This document shows, one piece after another, positions 25,562 to 32,832 of a stretch of 64,000 nt of DNA. The position numbers and the translations under genes are program-made. The notes under the pieces were generated by a model. That model did not search any database and was not told the origin of the DNA. It was given only the letters and a program-made list of their open reading frames with translations. The stretch comes from Nitrospira sp. (lineage in GTDB: Bacteria; Nitrospirota; Nitrospiria; Nitrospirales; Nitrospiraceae): the NCBI GenBank assembly GCA_029194535.1, contig JARFXR010000001.1, positions 2,364,721 to 2,428,720 on the forward strand, in the 5' to 3' direction. Numbering within the stretch: position 1 is the stretch's first letter; every line of letters begins with the position of its first letter.

Positions 25562-25903
25562 ATGCACGAGGAAGCTCGACTTAGTCCAGTCGAAAACCCT
25601 CTCCGCCTATTGCCGGCCTATCTCGGCACGGACTCCATTGCCGAGGCCGTGAAGACCGCACGAGGCCGACGGATGCTATGGCTCGAAATCCTTGTCAATG
25701 ATCAACTTGATCTCTCGCCTTGGGCATCTGATCCCGCTGTTGAAGCCGCGTATCGAAATGCTTGCCGTTGGTACACGCAATACAGACGCCTGATCACCCA
25801 TCTTTTGAACAGAACGCCGCTTCCGTCGGATCCGGGTCCTATCGACTCCCGCGATTATCGGGCGTTTGCCGAGGCTCTCTCCTTTGTCTGCGCTCACCGT
25901 TGA
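25562..25903 (+). CDS. Hypothetical protein paired with a nucleotidyltransferase-like gene
   Basis: A 113-residue helical protein (LRLLPAYLGTDSIAEAVKTARGRRMLWLEILVNDQ). No motif recognised. Its end overlaps the next gene, so the two form a pair resembling the AbiE or type IV toxin-antitoxin arrangement in which a small partner precedes a nucleotidyltransferase. The function in such a pair is inference. Confidence 0.55.
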   Translation: MHEEARLSPVENPLRLLPAYLGTDSIAEAVKTARGRRMLWLEILVNDQLDLSPWASDPAVEAAYRNACRWYTQYRRLITHLLNRTPLPSDPGPIDSRDYRAFAEALSFVCAHR

Positions 25904-26414
25904 GTATATTGTCGGCTTACTGAGAACGTATGCCGGCCAAACCAGCGACCCGGTAGATGTCTTGCTCGTGGGAGCGTTGGCTCTGCAGGCGTATGGTTAC
26001 CAGGACCGTGTGACCCGGGATGTGGATGCGGAGCTTGTTGGGGCTGTTGAGCCTTTAGCCGAATTCCTGAATCAACATCAGATTCCAGCCGACCTCACCA
26101 CCAATTTTTCCGGGTGGTCGGTCATCGCGATGCCGGTTGGGTACCGAGATCGCGCAAGCGACTTGGTGCATCACGCAAATCTTCGAGTAAGACTGATGGC
26201 TCCTCTCGACTACGTCATTGCCAAGTTGCGGCGGGGAACGGAGATTGACCTGGACGACGCTGCTTTTGTAGTCAAACGGTTTCATCTCACAGCCGATCAG
26301 ATCCGCGCAGCGGCGGGTGCGGCCATTGCCGCCTCCCCTCGCGATACGGTGCTGTTCCTTTTTCGAACGACGGTTGATCTCTTCTGTCAAAGTCTTTCCG
26401 CCGGGCAATCGTAA
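25866..26414 (+). CDS. Nucleotidyltransferase-like protein (AbiEii/MNT-type)
   Basis: Up to 182 residues, containing VLLVGALALQAYGYQDRVTRDVDAEL, the G-x-x-A...R-x-T-x-D-x-D pattern of the nucleotidyltransferase toxin/AbiEii-like fold, and later RVRLMAPLDYVIAKLRRG, which fits the domain's catalytic core and Lys-containing helix. The likely start is TTG, at 25866 or 25884, overlapping the previous gene by 20-38 nt. It could be the toxin of a type IV-like pair or an orphan resistance-type enzyme. Confidence 0.6.
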   Translation: MPRLSPLSALTVEYIVGLLRTYAGQTSDPVDVLLVGALALQAYGYQDRVTRDVDAELVGAVEPLAEFLNQHQIPADLTTNFSGWSVIAMPVGYRDRASDLVHHANLRVRLMAPLDYVIAKLRRGTEIDLDDAAFVVKRFHLTADQIRAAAGAAIAASPRDTVLFLFRTTVDLFCQSLSAGQS

Positions 26415-26479
26415 AGGACAACCACCCTTCCGGCCGGTGGCTGCCCCGCTTCCACAAAACACACAGCCTCCCCTCTCCA

Positions 26480-26516
26480 TGAATCGCTTTTGATTCATCC
26501 CAAACTCTTTTAGAGC
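26480..26516 (+). promoter_or_regulatory. Tandem palindromic enhancer site, peptide copy 2
   Basis: TGAATCGCTTTTGATTCA (26480-26497) is a perfect TGAATC-N6-GATTCA palindrome; a degenerate second site (AACTCTTTTAGAGCC) follows. It sits about 120-140 nt upstream of the sigma-54 promoter at 26637. Confidence 0.6.
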
Positions 26517-26636
26517 CCATCCCGTCCGGTACATAGATCCTTCTCTCTCCATGTGCTTGGTCACGCGCGGCGGATTTCCTTGTCTTCGGTGCAGCCACGC
26601 ACGTGCAATGCAGGCGGAGCCTTCTCGGACTTCTCC

Positions 26637-26652
26637 TGGCCTGCTGATTGCA
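26637..26652 (+). promoter_or_regulatory. Sigma-54 promoter of peptide copy 2
   Basis: TGGCCTGCTGATTGCA, with GG and GC at the correct 10-nt separation. The -12 GC lies 47 nt from the start codon at 26698. Confidence 0.7.
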
Positions 26653-26697
26653 CTTCGATACATGCAGCAGTAACCCCAATCGGCAACGGAGGCTCTC

Positions 26698-26784
26698 ATG
26701 GACATCGGCGTAATCTTATTCTTGGTGAACGCAGTGATGGCGGCGCTGATCTATATCGTCGTCGGGATCATCTGGCAGGACTAG
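26698..26784 (+). CDS. 28-residue single-span membrane peptide, copy 2
   Basis: MDIGVILFLVNAVMAALIYI is followed by VVGIIWQD. ATG 26698 has CGGAGG about 6 nt upstream. It has the same length and conserved positions as the four other copies, with the hydrophobic span from residue 3 to 25 and acidic ends. The upstream unit (palindrome, about 120 nt, sigma-54 promoter, about 47-nt leader) is complete. The 166 nt downstream, before the lipoprotein gene, contain no clear terminator, so read-through into it is possible. Confidence 0.85.
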   Translation: MDIGVILFLVNAVMAALIYIVVGIIWQD

Positions 26785-26950
26785 GAAATTGTCTACCGGC
26801 AAGACAGTAGGTCCATATGATTCGCTGGACATGAACGCCAGGGGTTGCTCGGAATTGCTTGTCGAACGACGCAGAAGAGCATATCGTGTGCATGGCGTGT
26901 CCATGAGATGCTGACACTCCTACGACACCTCACCTAGCCATGAGACTTCT

Positions 26951-28396
26951 ATGCTCCTGCGCCTGATCAGTTTGTGTGTGCTGCCGTTGGTGATTTTCGG
27001 TTGCACCGGAGCACTTCGGAACCAACAGCTTGAAAAGGTGGCCAAAGACTGGGCCCTCGTTATCCGGGCCAGCCAGGTCATCCCAGTCTACCCCTTGACG
27101 GAAGATCTGCAACCCGGCGATGTCTTGCTCGTCAGCACGCCGATCGAAGATCAAGTAAGGACATATAGAGAAAAAGGGTTCCTGGCTTTGGACCAGCATC
27201 TGGTTCGGCTCTACTCAAGCGACTTTACGAAGTTCTACAATTCCCGCTATGGAATCAGCGACGAAATGATTCCACCCGCCATGTGGCAGACGCTTGACCG
27301 TGAAGGCAAGCATCAGTGGGGGCTGGCGCCACGTGCCGCATTTCCGACGTATAGTTTTTCGGCGTCGTCCGGCTCCGGGCTCAATCTGGCGGTTCCGGTC
27401 CAAGGTGTGCCCTTGGCTATTGGTCTGATGCATGCGGGAAAGGCAAGCGGCACGCTGACCATTGCTGACTCCTTCACCTATGGTTTGGATCATGTGCACC
27501 TGTTAAGTCTGGTACAAACCTGGGCGAATGAAAATCGACGCATCCTACGGCAGTACGCGTCTCAGAATAATCAACAGCAATTTTTGAGAGTGGTGAGTCG
27601 TGTGTACAGCACCGGTCAGATCACGGCCACGGTCAATAACGACGACTCCGTTTCTGGAGAAGCACGTGGGGGAGCCAATAAGCCTGTCGAGCTACCGGGA
27701 CTGACGCAGGGCGAGCCCGAAAAGAACTATGCCGATACCCTCGCTGCACTCAACCAGTTAGTCTCCGATGAACTGCCAGGAGGGAAGGTAAAGTTTGCGG
27801 CGGCAACCAGCCGGTCCATTACCTTAAGCGAGACGTTCCCGCGTCCACTGGTCATCGGCTACGTGGGGTTTGACCTGCCTATCTTGGAGGGAGGTCGATT
27901 GGGATCGCCCATATCAACTTTGGCTCAATTAGGCGCCGAGCGAACGATCCCGTCGCAGAATCCAACCTCCAGTACTTACCGACTGGCCACATATGCCCAT
28001 CTGTACAAGACGTTGAAGGACACCAAAGGATCCGAGGCAGAGCAGCTTCGCCGGGACCTCGATGCCCTCGCTCAGAAGCTTCCCGTCTCATATCCGTTTT
28101 CGTTGTATGAATTCTCTGCGCCCGGAGTTCTTCAAAGAGACACAGAAGTGGTGGCAGGCAGGCCCGTTAGCCGAGGAGGATTCCAGGATGTCGTGGACTA
28201 CATCAGCCTGGCGAGGAAAACGTCCAGCACACTTGAGTCGTATCTCGCGGGGCTGTCGGAGAAGAACCCAGAAGTAGATGTCAATTTCCTGGAACAAGAG
28301 CGACAAGCGGCCATCAAAGCAGCTGATGAAGCATCCCGGTCGCTCTCATCCGAACCTGCTGTTATGCGCGCCGTCGATTTCGTGTTGTTTGAATAG
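26951..28396 (+). CDS. Large lipoprotein of unknown function
   Basis: 481 residues. The N-terminus MLLRLISLCVLPLVIFGCTG is a lipoprotein signal with lipobox VIFGC (modified Cys18). The rest is mixed alpha/beta without a recognised domain; residues 310-350 (RPLVIGYVGFDLPILEGG) and the C-terminal helical region are the most ordered-looking parts. There is no strong Shine-Dalgarno before the ATG. It may be partly transcribed from the sigma-54 promoter at 26637, and a 63-residue gene follows after 19 nt. Confidence 0.7.
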   Translation: MLLRLISLCVLPLVIFGCTGALRNQQLEKVAKDWALVIRASQVIPVYPLTEDLQPGDVLLVSTPIEDQVRTYREKGFLALDQHLVRLYSSDFTKFYNSRYGISDEMIPPAMWQTLDREGKHQWGLAPRAAFPTYSFSASSGSGLNLAVPVQGVPLAIGLMHAGKASGTLTIADSFTYGLDHVHLLSLVQTWANENRRILRQYASQNNQQQFLRVVSRVYSTGQITATVNNDDSVSGEARGGANKPVELPGLTQGEPEKNYADTLAALNQLVSDELPGGKVKFAAATSRSITLSETFPRPLVIGYVGFDLPILEGGRLGSPISTLAQLGAERTIPSQNPTSSTYRLATYAHLYKTLKDTKGSEAEQLRRDLDALAQKLPVSYPFSLYEFSAPGVLQRDTEVVAGRPVSRGGFQDVVDYISLARKTSSTLESYLAGLSEKNPEVDVNFLEQERQAAIKAADEASRSLSSEPAVMRAVDFVLFE

Positions 28397-28415
28397 CCGT
28401 ACACCGGAGGATTCG

Positions 28416-28607
28416 ATGGCATTAGAAGAAAAGAAGACGTTCATCCAGGATGAAAAGCCAAACATGACGTTCGAGGAGAAAAACCTCCAACTCTCGGCTG
28501 AACTCGCAGTGGCGCCGAACGTAAAACGGAAGATCGTACAGATTGACCGGATTGAAATTGGAGCATCAGGCTGGTGGATCACCTATCGAGTGGGCTCACC
28601 GGACTAG
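28416..28607 (+). CDS. Small hypothetical protein following the lipoprotein
   Basis: A 63-residue protein from ATG 28416, which has CGGAGGATTCG directly upstream; the same frame extends further into the lipoprotein gene, but the Shine-Dalgarno decides the start. It is charged at the N-terminus (EEKKTFIQDEK) and ends with a beta-rich stretch (VQIDRIEIGASGWWITYRVG). No family recognised. It probably forms an operon with the lipoprotein. Confidence 0.65.
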   Translation: MALEEKKTFIQDEKPNMTFEEKNLQLSAELAVAPNVKRKIVQIDRIEIGASGWWITYRVGSPD

Positions 28608-28689
28608 TTTCTCCGCGAACTACAAATAGCGGCGTCTCTTAAGCCACACCTCAGCTCGAATTCGACATGCCGCAATCTCCCGCCTCGGA

Positions 28690-28727
28690 TGAATCACTTT
28701 GGGTTCAGTCTGAATTCTTTTACGTTC
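28690..28727 (+). promoter_or_regulatory. Tandem palindromic enhancer site, peptide copy 3
   Basis: TGAATCACTTTGGGTTCA (28690-28707) and GAATTCTTTTACGTTC (28712-28727), centred about 140 nt upstream of the -24/-12 promoter at 28848. Confidence 0.65.
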
Positions 28728-28847
28728 CGCGTCCTCCGCCATCTCAGAAACTCAGGCAAGTCCCTCGACTGAGCCGAACGCCGAATCGCCTTTTCTGATT
28801 TGCGGTTTTGCGCATCCAGCACTGAAGTGGCTCGCTGCATCCGCACC

Positions 28848-28863
28848 TGGCCTGGCCATTGCT
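28848..28863 (+). promoter_or_regulatory. Sigma-54 promoter of peptide copy 3
   Basis: TGGCCTGGCCATTGCT. The -12 GC is 39 nt before the start codon at 28901. Confidence 0.7.
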
Positions 28864-28900
28864 ATTGGGTCATGTAGATGTCTCACCATGGGAGGAGATC

Positions 28901-28987
28901 ATGGATATCGGAGTAACACTGATCATGGCCAACTTGCTGATGGCGGCGCTGGTCTATGTCGTCATCGGAATGATCTGGCAAGAGTAG
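28901..28987 (+). CDS. 28-residue single-span membrane peptide, copy 3
   Basis: MDIGVTLIMANLLMAALVYV is followed by VIGMIWQE. GGAGGAG lies 3-9 nt upstream of ATG 28901. It keeps all family-invariant positions and the hydrophobic span is intact. It is the member most similar in DNA to copy 4 because both lie in the 352-bp duplication. Confidence 0.85.
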   Translation: MDIGVTLIMANLLMAALVYVVIGMIWQE

Positions 28988-29471
28988 CAAGATGTTGAAA
29001 TCGCCCGCTGGAGTCGTTCTCGTATCTCTCAAGGCCTCGATGTACGGCCCCGGGAAAACGACTGTTCCCGCAGTCGATGGGTGGGCGGGGGAAAGCAGTC
29101 TACGACTCGACCTCTCGCTCACTGCGGCCTAATCGGCGAACGTTTTGACCGTCTTGCAGGATAATGGAAGAAGTTCTGAATGTTGAGTTCGGGGTTCGGA
29201 GTTGATTGCACCTCGTTCGGAATGAGGAATGGGCGTGCGGGAGGCGAACGGGACTGGTGAGAGTCACACAACGAGCCTCCCTTGCTGGCCCCGTTCAGAA
29301 GTGGCGGCTAACTCTTCTCGCTTCTCACGCTCATTTCGCTTTTCGCGCTTCTCTCGCCTTTCTCGCGTGGCAAAGACAGATCCAGATGACGGTATGGCCG
29401 AAAAATGCGAAAGAATAAACGGTTCTGGCACTTTCATCTCAGACGAAAACAGATAGACATAACTATTGGCT
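28988..29471. other. 484-nt intergenic stretch, no gene supported
   Basis: Contains a C/T-rich degenerate stretch (about 29310-29370, repeated CGCTTCTC-like words) and short self-complementary segments, such as GAACGGG/CCCGTTC around 29247-29306. Open frames of 70-75 codons here have no ribosome site or conserved-looking sequence. It is bounded on the right by the stop of the PIN toxin on the other strand. Confidence 0.4.
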
Positions 29472-29891
29472 TCAACCGGCCTCCTGCTTCCAATTCTCGA
29501 TGATCAGATTCGGAATGCGCTTGAAGTGTAGGATGTTGTTCGTGGCCAGAATGCGTTGGCCCTCCAAGGCAGTTGCCGCAATGAGGAGATCGGCATCAGG
29601 TAGCAACTCTCCACGCCGATACAGTTCGGCATACAAGGTGGCGGCACATTCGGTTACACGATCAGTTAAGGGGAGGATGAGGCTGACTTCACACAGAGCC
29701 TGGAAGGCCAACTCTTGGGTGCGGGCTTGCTTGGCTCTAAGCCCACGCAGAATCTCATAGCGTGTGATGATGGAGAAACCTAACCGATCATGCTCAGTCA
29801 AGTACAGCCCGGCTCGTTGAGTCACCGCCGGATTCCGCTTCAAAAGTTCAGAGAGAATATCGGTATCGAGGAGTGCGAGCCGCTGGGCCAT
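29472..29891 (-). CDS. PIN-domain toxin (VapC family)
   Basis: 139 residues starting MAQRLALLDTDILSELLKRN, with D9/D11 as the first metal ligands, a Glu in ITRYEILRGLRA, and DADLLIAATALEGQRILATNN supplying the C-terminal Asp pair. It is the classic VapC fold and a predicted RNase. Its ATG overlaps the stop codon of the antitoxin upstream. Confidence 0.88.
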   Translation of the reverse strand: MAQRLALLDTDILSELLKRNPAVTQRAGLYLTEHDRLGFSIITRYEILRGLRAKQARTQELAFQALCEVSLILPLTDRVTECAATLYAELYRRGELLPDADLLIAATALEGQRILATNNILHFKRIPNLIIENWKQEAG

Positions 29892-30127
29892 CAGGCAGCC
29901 GGCTCACGAAAGAAGTGTCGGCGGTTCAACGCGATGGTCTCAACTTCTTTAACTTGCTCCGGCGGCAAGCCCTGATAGACATTCGCTGCTCGGTGGAGAA
30001 TCTCCTCGGCGCTCACCGAAGAAACCGTCTCCACTGTCACCTGAACTTCAGCTTCATCGGCGAGAGTGAGCGGTTCTAGCGGTTCCAGCACGCCGTCATG
30101 ATAGCGAGCTTTGACTGTTTGTCGCAT
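29891..30127 (-). CDS. Antitoxin of the DUF104 (AF2212-like) family
   Basis: 78 residues: VKARYHDGVLEPLEPLTLADEAEVQVTVE is the strand pattern of DUF104 antitoxins, which pair with VapC toxins. It overlaps the PIN toxin gene by one base. The pair sits exactly between the two 352-bp duplicated peptide units. Confidence 0.8.
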   Translation of the reverse strand: MRQTVKARYHDGVLEPLEPLTLADEAEVQVTVETVSSVSAEEILHRAANVYQGLPPEQVKEVETIALNRRHFFREPAA

Positions 30128-30312
30128 CGTGATCGTTCCTCGCTTCAGCGGCTGGTTGCCGCTGCGTCAGTCTTCAGTGAGGCACATTGTACCTAATCTA
30201 CGGAGAAATCGCACTTTTTCTGGTGGATCCCAGCCACCTCCTGCTAAAAATAAAGACTCCTCTTAAGCCACACCTCAGCTCGAATTCGACATGCCGCAAT
30301 CTCCCATCTCGA

Positions 30313-30350
30313 TGAATCACTTTGGATTCAGTCTGAATTCTTTTACGTTC
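30313..30350 (+). promoter_or_regulatory. Tandem palindromic enhancer site, peptide copy 4
   Basis: TGAATCACTTTGGATTCA (perfect TGAATC-N6-GATTCA, 30313-30330) and GAATTCTTTTACGTTC (30335-30350). Confidence 0.65.
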
Positions 30351-30470
30351 CTCGTCCTCAGCCATCTCAGAAACTCAGGCAAGGTCCTCGACTGAGCCGA
30401 ACGCCGAATCGCCTTTTCTCATTTGCGGTTTTGCGCATCCAGCACTGAAGTGGCTCGCTGCATCCGCACC

Positions 30471-30486
30471 TGGCCTGGCCATTGCT
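30471..30486 (+). promoter_or_regulatory. Sigma-54 promoter of peptide copy 4
   Basis: TGGCCTGGCCATTGCT, identical to that of copy 3. The -12 GC lies 39 nt before ATG 30524. Confidence 0.7.
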
Positions 30487-30523
30487 ATTGGGTCATGTAG
30501 ATGTCTCACCATGGGAGGAGATC

Positions 30524-30610
30524 ATGGATATCGGAGTAACACCGATCATGGCCAACTTGGTGATGGCGGCGCTGATCTATATTGTCGTCGAGAACATCTG
30601 GCAGGAGTAG
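30524..30610 (+). CDS. 28-residue single-span membrane peptide, copy 4
   Basis: MDIGVTPIMANLVMAALIYI is followed by VVENIWQE. It has the same Shine-Dalgarno and spacing as copy 3. Pro7 and the polar pair E23-N24 shorten the hydrophobic span compared with copies 1-3, so it may be diverging in function. A terminator-like hairpin begins 2 nt after its stop. Confidence 0.8.
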   Translation: MDIGVTPIMANLVMAALIYIVVENIWQE

Positions 30611-30611
30611 A

Positions 30612-30644
30612 GGGACTGGCTCCGGCGAAGCCGGTGCCTGTCCC
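30612..30644 (+). terminator. Terminator-like hairpin after peptide copy 4
   Basis: GGGACTGGCTCCGGC and GCCGGTGCCTGTCCC pair through 13 bp with two T-T mismatches around a GAA loop. The same palindrome family follows the TpsB stop codon at 53044. No long T-run follows here, so it could act as a processing or stability element. Confidence 0.5.
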
Positions 30645-30725
30645 GGTTCGTTCAGTTTGTTTGGCTTCGGCTGTTGAGTTCGACATTGACGGAACAAGCT
30701 AAACAAACGAGACAAACTATAAAAT

Positions 30726-30770
30726 ACGGCTTTTACAAGCGTCCAACGACCCCACGCGAAAGGGTTATTG
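30726..30770 (+). promoter_or_regulatory. Leader element shared with the zincin-like gene, site A
   Basis: CGGCTTTTACAAGC (30727-30740) and, 10 nt on, CCCCACGCGAAAGGGTTATTG. Both words recur at 40936-41030 before the other predicted protease. It ends about 80 nt before the subtilase start. Confidence 0.45.
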
Positions 30771-30851
30771 CGGCAAACCACCTATGAAACTACCAGGGTT
30801 GACTTCACTAGGCGCAGAAGCGAAGAAATGACTGGCTAGTAGGAGGTTCAC

Positions 30852-32297
30852 ATGCCACCTGAATCTCTCCGGGCTTCCACGAGAAAACAGACCAAGAAAA
30901 AAGACCTTCGAAGAAAGAGTGGGGCTCGATGGCCGACGAATTATGTTCCCCGTGTCGTAGTAAAGTTTTATCCCGACATGAAAATCCCAGACAAAGACTC
31001 CACATTCCAAAAGTATCTTAAGGAAGGCAAACTGGGACCATGGAAGCAGCTCTTGAAGTCTTTCCCAGAAATCAGAATGCAACGGCTTGTTACGAGGCTC
31101 TCCCCTCGCAGGTGTCGCTTGCTGGCAGATAAGACCAAGAGCCTAGATGGGCCGTTTCGGCCAGCAAAATTGGAAAACTACTTTGTTGTCGAGTGTCCGT
31201 CCAGCAAGTATGTAGAGGGGATTGCAAAGAAACTGGATGCATGGAACACCACCGAAATAGCCTACATCGAAGGTGGGCCTACGCCTTCTCCTCTAGTGAA
31301 CCGGGCAGGAAATCTACCATTTGGGCCGAGGCAAACATATCTTGGACCAGCACCTGACGGAATCGATGCTGAGTATGCATGGACAATGCAAGGTGGGGAT
31401 GGCTCCGGAGTTAGCCTTCGATTTGCAGATGTGGAACAAGGCTGGCATCTCAATCACCAAGACCTTCCAGCCGGCATTCAGTTAATTCATGGTGTTAACC
31501 AAGACCTTGCTCATGGGACTGCTGTATTGGGCATAGTAGCTGCGCAGGATAACGGGATTGGCTGTGTGGGAATTACTCCATACATACGAACCAAGATGGT
31601 ATCGTCCATATGGCCTGACCCAGACGCGCAATATCCGGATCGGTATCAGGCCATCCTAGCAGCTATCGAGAAACTTGATTACGGTGACGTGATGCTATTG
31701 GAACTTCAGGTCGACGCGAAAGGATATTATCCCGGACAAGACAAGTTGGATTGGTATCAGAATCTTCCAGTGGAAGTCGATCCTCTATTGTTTGAATTGA
31801 TTCAGACCGCCACTTTCAATAAGGGGATCATTGTAGTTGAGGCAGCCGGTAATGGGGGATTGGATCTGGATCAGTTTGACCCATATGCCGCTCCTCACTG
31901 GGGGAAAGACTCAGGAGCGATCATGGTGGCCGCAGTTGACGCACCGGCAGGCAGATCGGGTTATGTTCGAGTTCTGCAAAGCAACTATGGAAGCAGGATC
32001 AATTGCTTTGCGTGGGGGAGCCAGATTTGTGTCCCCTACGATCTAGCCGGTCCTCAGACTTGGGTCTCTGGTTTCGGATATACGTCTGGGGCTTCTGCCA
32101 TCATTGCGGGAGCGGCGCTGGCGGTTCAGGGTTACGCTAAATCAAATCTTAATAGGACCCTATCTGCGGATGAAATGCGGAGTGTGCTGAGCAATGCGAC
32201 TACTGCAACACATTCAGAGAATTCGACCCAGGCCGATCCAAATGCTGACAGAATTGGGGTGATGCCTGATTTACGGGCAATCATTGATGAGCTGTAG
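30852..32297 (+). CDS. Subtilisin-like serine protease (S8 family)
   Basis: 481 residues. The catalytic set is in S8 order: D193 (RFADVEQGW), H221 (LAHGTAVLGIVAA), oxyanion N334 (VEAAGNGG) and nucleophile S412 (YTSGASAIIAGAAL). An N-terminal region of about 170 residues precedes the catalytic domain and may be a propeptide. The N-terminus is strongly basic (TRKQTKKKDLRRKS) with no signal peptide, unusual for a subtilase beside exported genes. TAGGAGG precedes the ATG. Base composition is visibly more A/T-rich than the first 24 kb, consistent with transfer. A small exported Cys-rich protein follows. Confidence 0.88.
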   Translation: MPPESLRASTRKQTKKKDLRRKSGARWPTNYVPRVVVKFYPDMKIPDKDSTFQKYLKEGKLGPWKQLLKSFPEIRMQRLVTRLSPRRCRLLADKTKSLDGPFRPAKLENYFVVECPSSKYVEGIAKKLDAWNTTEIAYIEGGPTPSPLVNRAGNLPFGPRQTYLGPAPDGIDAEYAWTMQGGDGSGVSLRFADVEQGWHLNHQDLPAGIQLIHGVNQDLAHGTAVLGIVAAQDNGIGCVGITPYIRTKMVSSIWPDPDAQYPDRYQAILAAIEKLDYGDVMLLELQVDAKGYYPGQDKLDWYQNLPVEVDPLLFELIQTATFNKGIIVVEAAGNGGLDLDQFDPYAAPHWGKDSGAIMVAAVDAPAGRSGYVRVLQSNYGSRINCFAWGSQICVPYDLAGPQTWVSGFGYTSGASAIIAGAALAVQGYAKSNLNRTLSADEMRSVLSNATTATHSENSTQADPNADRIGVMPDLRAIIDEL

Positions 32298-32345
32298 CCC
32301 ATAAGGTGCCATCAAGAGCAGTTCACCTTACAAAAGGAGTAGGAG

Positions 32346-32747
32346 ATGATACCGAATTCGGTTTGTGCAAGTCTTGATTTCCGAGTTCTGTTCGGGACGC
32401 TCTTCTTGGTGATCGTCATGGGAAGCCTTGGTTCGGGCACGTCATTTACCATTCAGCCAGCATTCGCAGATGAAACAGTACTTTCGGCAGCCGACGCACC
32501 AGTTATGCAAGGCAAAGGTCAAGAACCAAAAACAGATGGGGAACCAAGTGGAGAGAAGAAGAAAGATTGTGTCGAAGATCCTGTCATGTGTGTTGGCGTT
32601 GATATAAGCCAACTTTCTTACCCTGGCTGTACGAGCGGTCAACGATGCAGCCTCGATACAGCGGGTAAGATATGTGGGCAATTTCCGACAAGGAGATGCC
32701 AAACAGTCAATAACAATGGGGCCTGCAGTTGTCAGTGTATTCGGTAG
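32346..32747 (+). CDS. Small exported cysteine-rich protein
   Basis: 133 residues. The signal-like hydrophobic segment is FGTLFLVIVMGSLGSG, with a cleavage region near QPAFADE. The mature part has eight or nine Cys (DCVEDPVMCVG, YPGCTSGQRCSL, ICGQFPTRRCQT, GACSCQCIR), a pattern of small disulfide-bonded domains. AAGGAGTAGGAG precedes the ATG. It follows the subtilase by 48 nt and could be its inhibitor, chaperone or substrate; no family recognised. Confidence 0.7.
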   Translation: MIPNSVCASLDFRVLFGTLFLVIVMGSLGSGTSFTIQPAFADETVLSAADAPVMQGKGQEPKTDGEPSGEKKKDCVEDPVMCVGVDISQLSYPGCTSGQRCSLDTAGKICGQFPTRRCQTVNNNGACSCQCIR

Positions 32748-32786
32748 AGGGAATAGCAGTAACTGACAACGATGATTCCGTGAAAA

Positions 32787-32827
32787 CCTGATTCAGTTCC
32801 TGCTCATTTGGCAGGAACTGAATCAGG
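32787..32827 (+). promoter_or_regulatory. Perfect 17-bp hairpin overlapping the TpsA1 ribosome-binding site
   Basis: CCTGATTCAGTTCCTGC (32787-32803), 7-nt loop TCATTTG, GCAGGAACTGAATCAGG (32811-32827), no mismatch. The following GGGAG Shine-Dalgarno overlaps the last stem bases, and the start codon is at 32833. No U-tract follows, so translation control is more likely than termination. Confidence 0.6.
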
Positions 32828-32832
32828 GAGAA

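Larger units (their letters stand above)
28636..28987 (+). repeat. 352-bp duplicated peptide unit, left copy
   Basis: Begins CTCTTAAGCCACACCTC and runs through the enhancer palindromes, sigma-54 promoter and peptide copy 3. It is nearly identical to 30260-30610 as far as the peptide gene, where the two copies begin to differ at several codons. The two lie in the same orientation around the toxin-antitoxin pair at 29472-30127. Confidence 0.85.
30260..30610 (+). repeat. 351-bp duplicated peptide unit, right copy
   Basis: Same order of elements as 28636-28987, with only scattered substitutions and a small indel before the palindrome (ATCTCGATG against GCCTCGGATG). Similarity ends at the peptide stop codon. 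The 130 nt upstream (30128-30259) hold the divergent antitoxin promoter region and nothing else recognised. Confidence 0.85.

Noticed and set aside
29206-29456. Two 70-75-codon frames between peptide copy 3 and the PIN toxin
   Set aside because: Both lie in a low-complexity C/T-rich stretch and lack ribosome sites.
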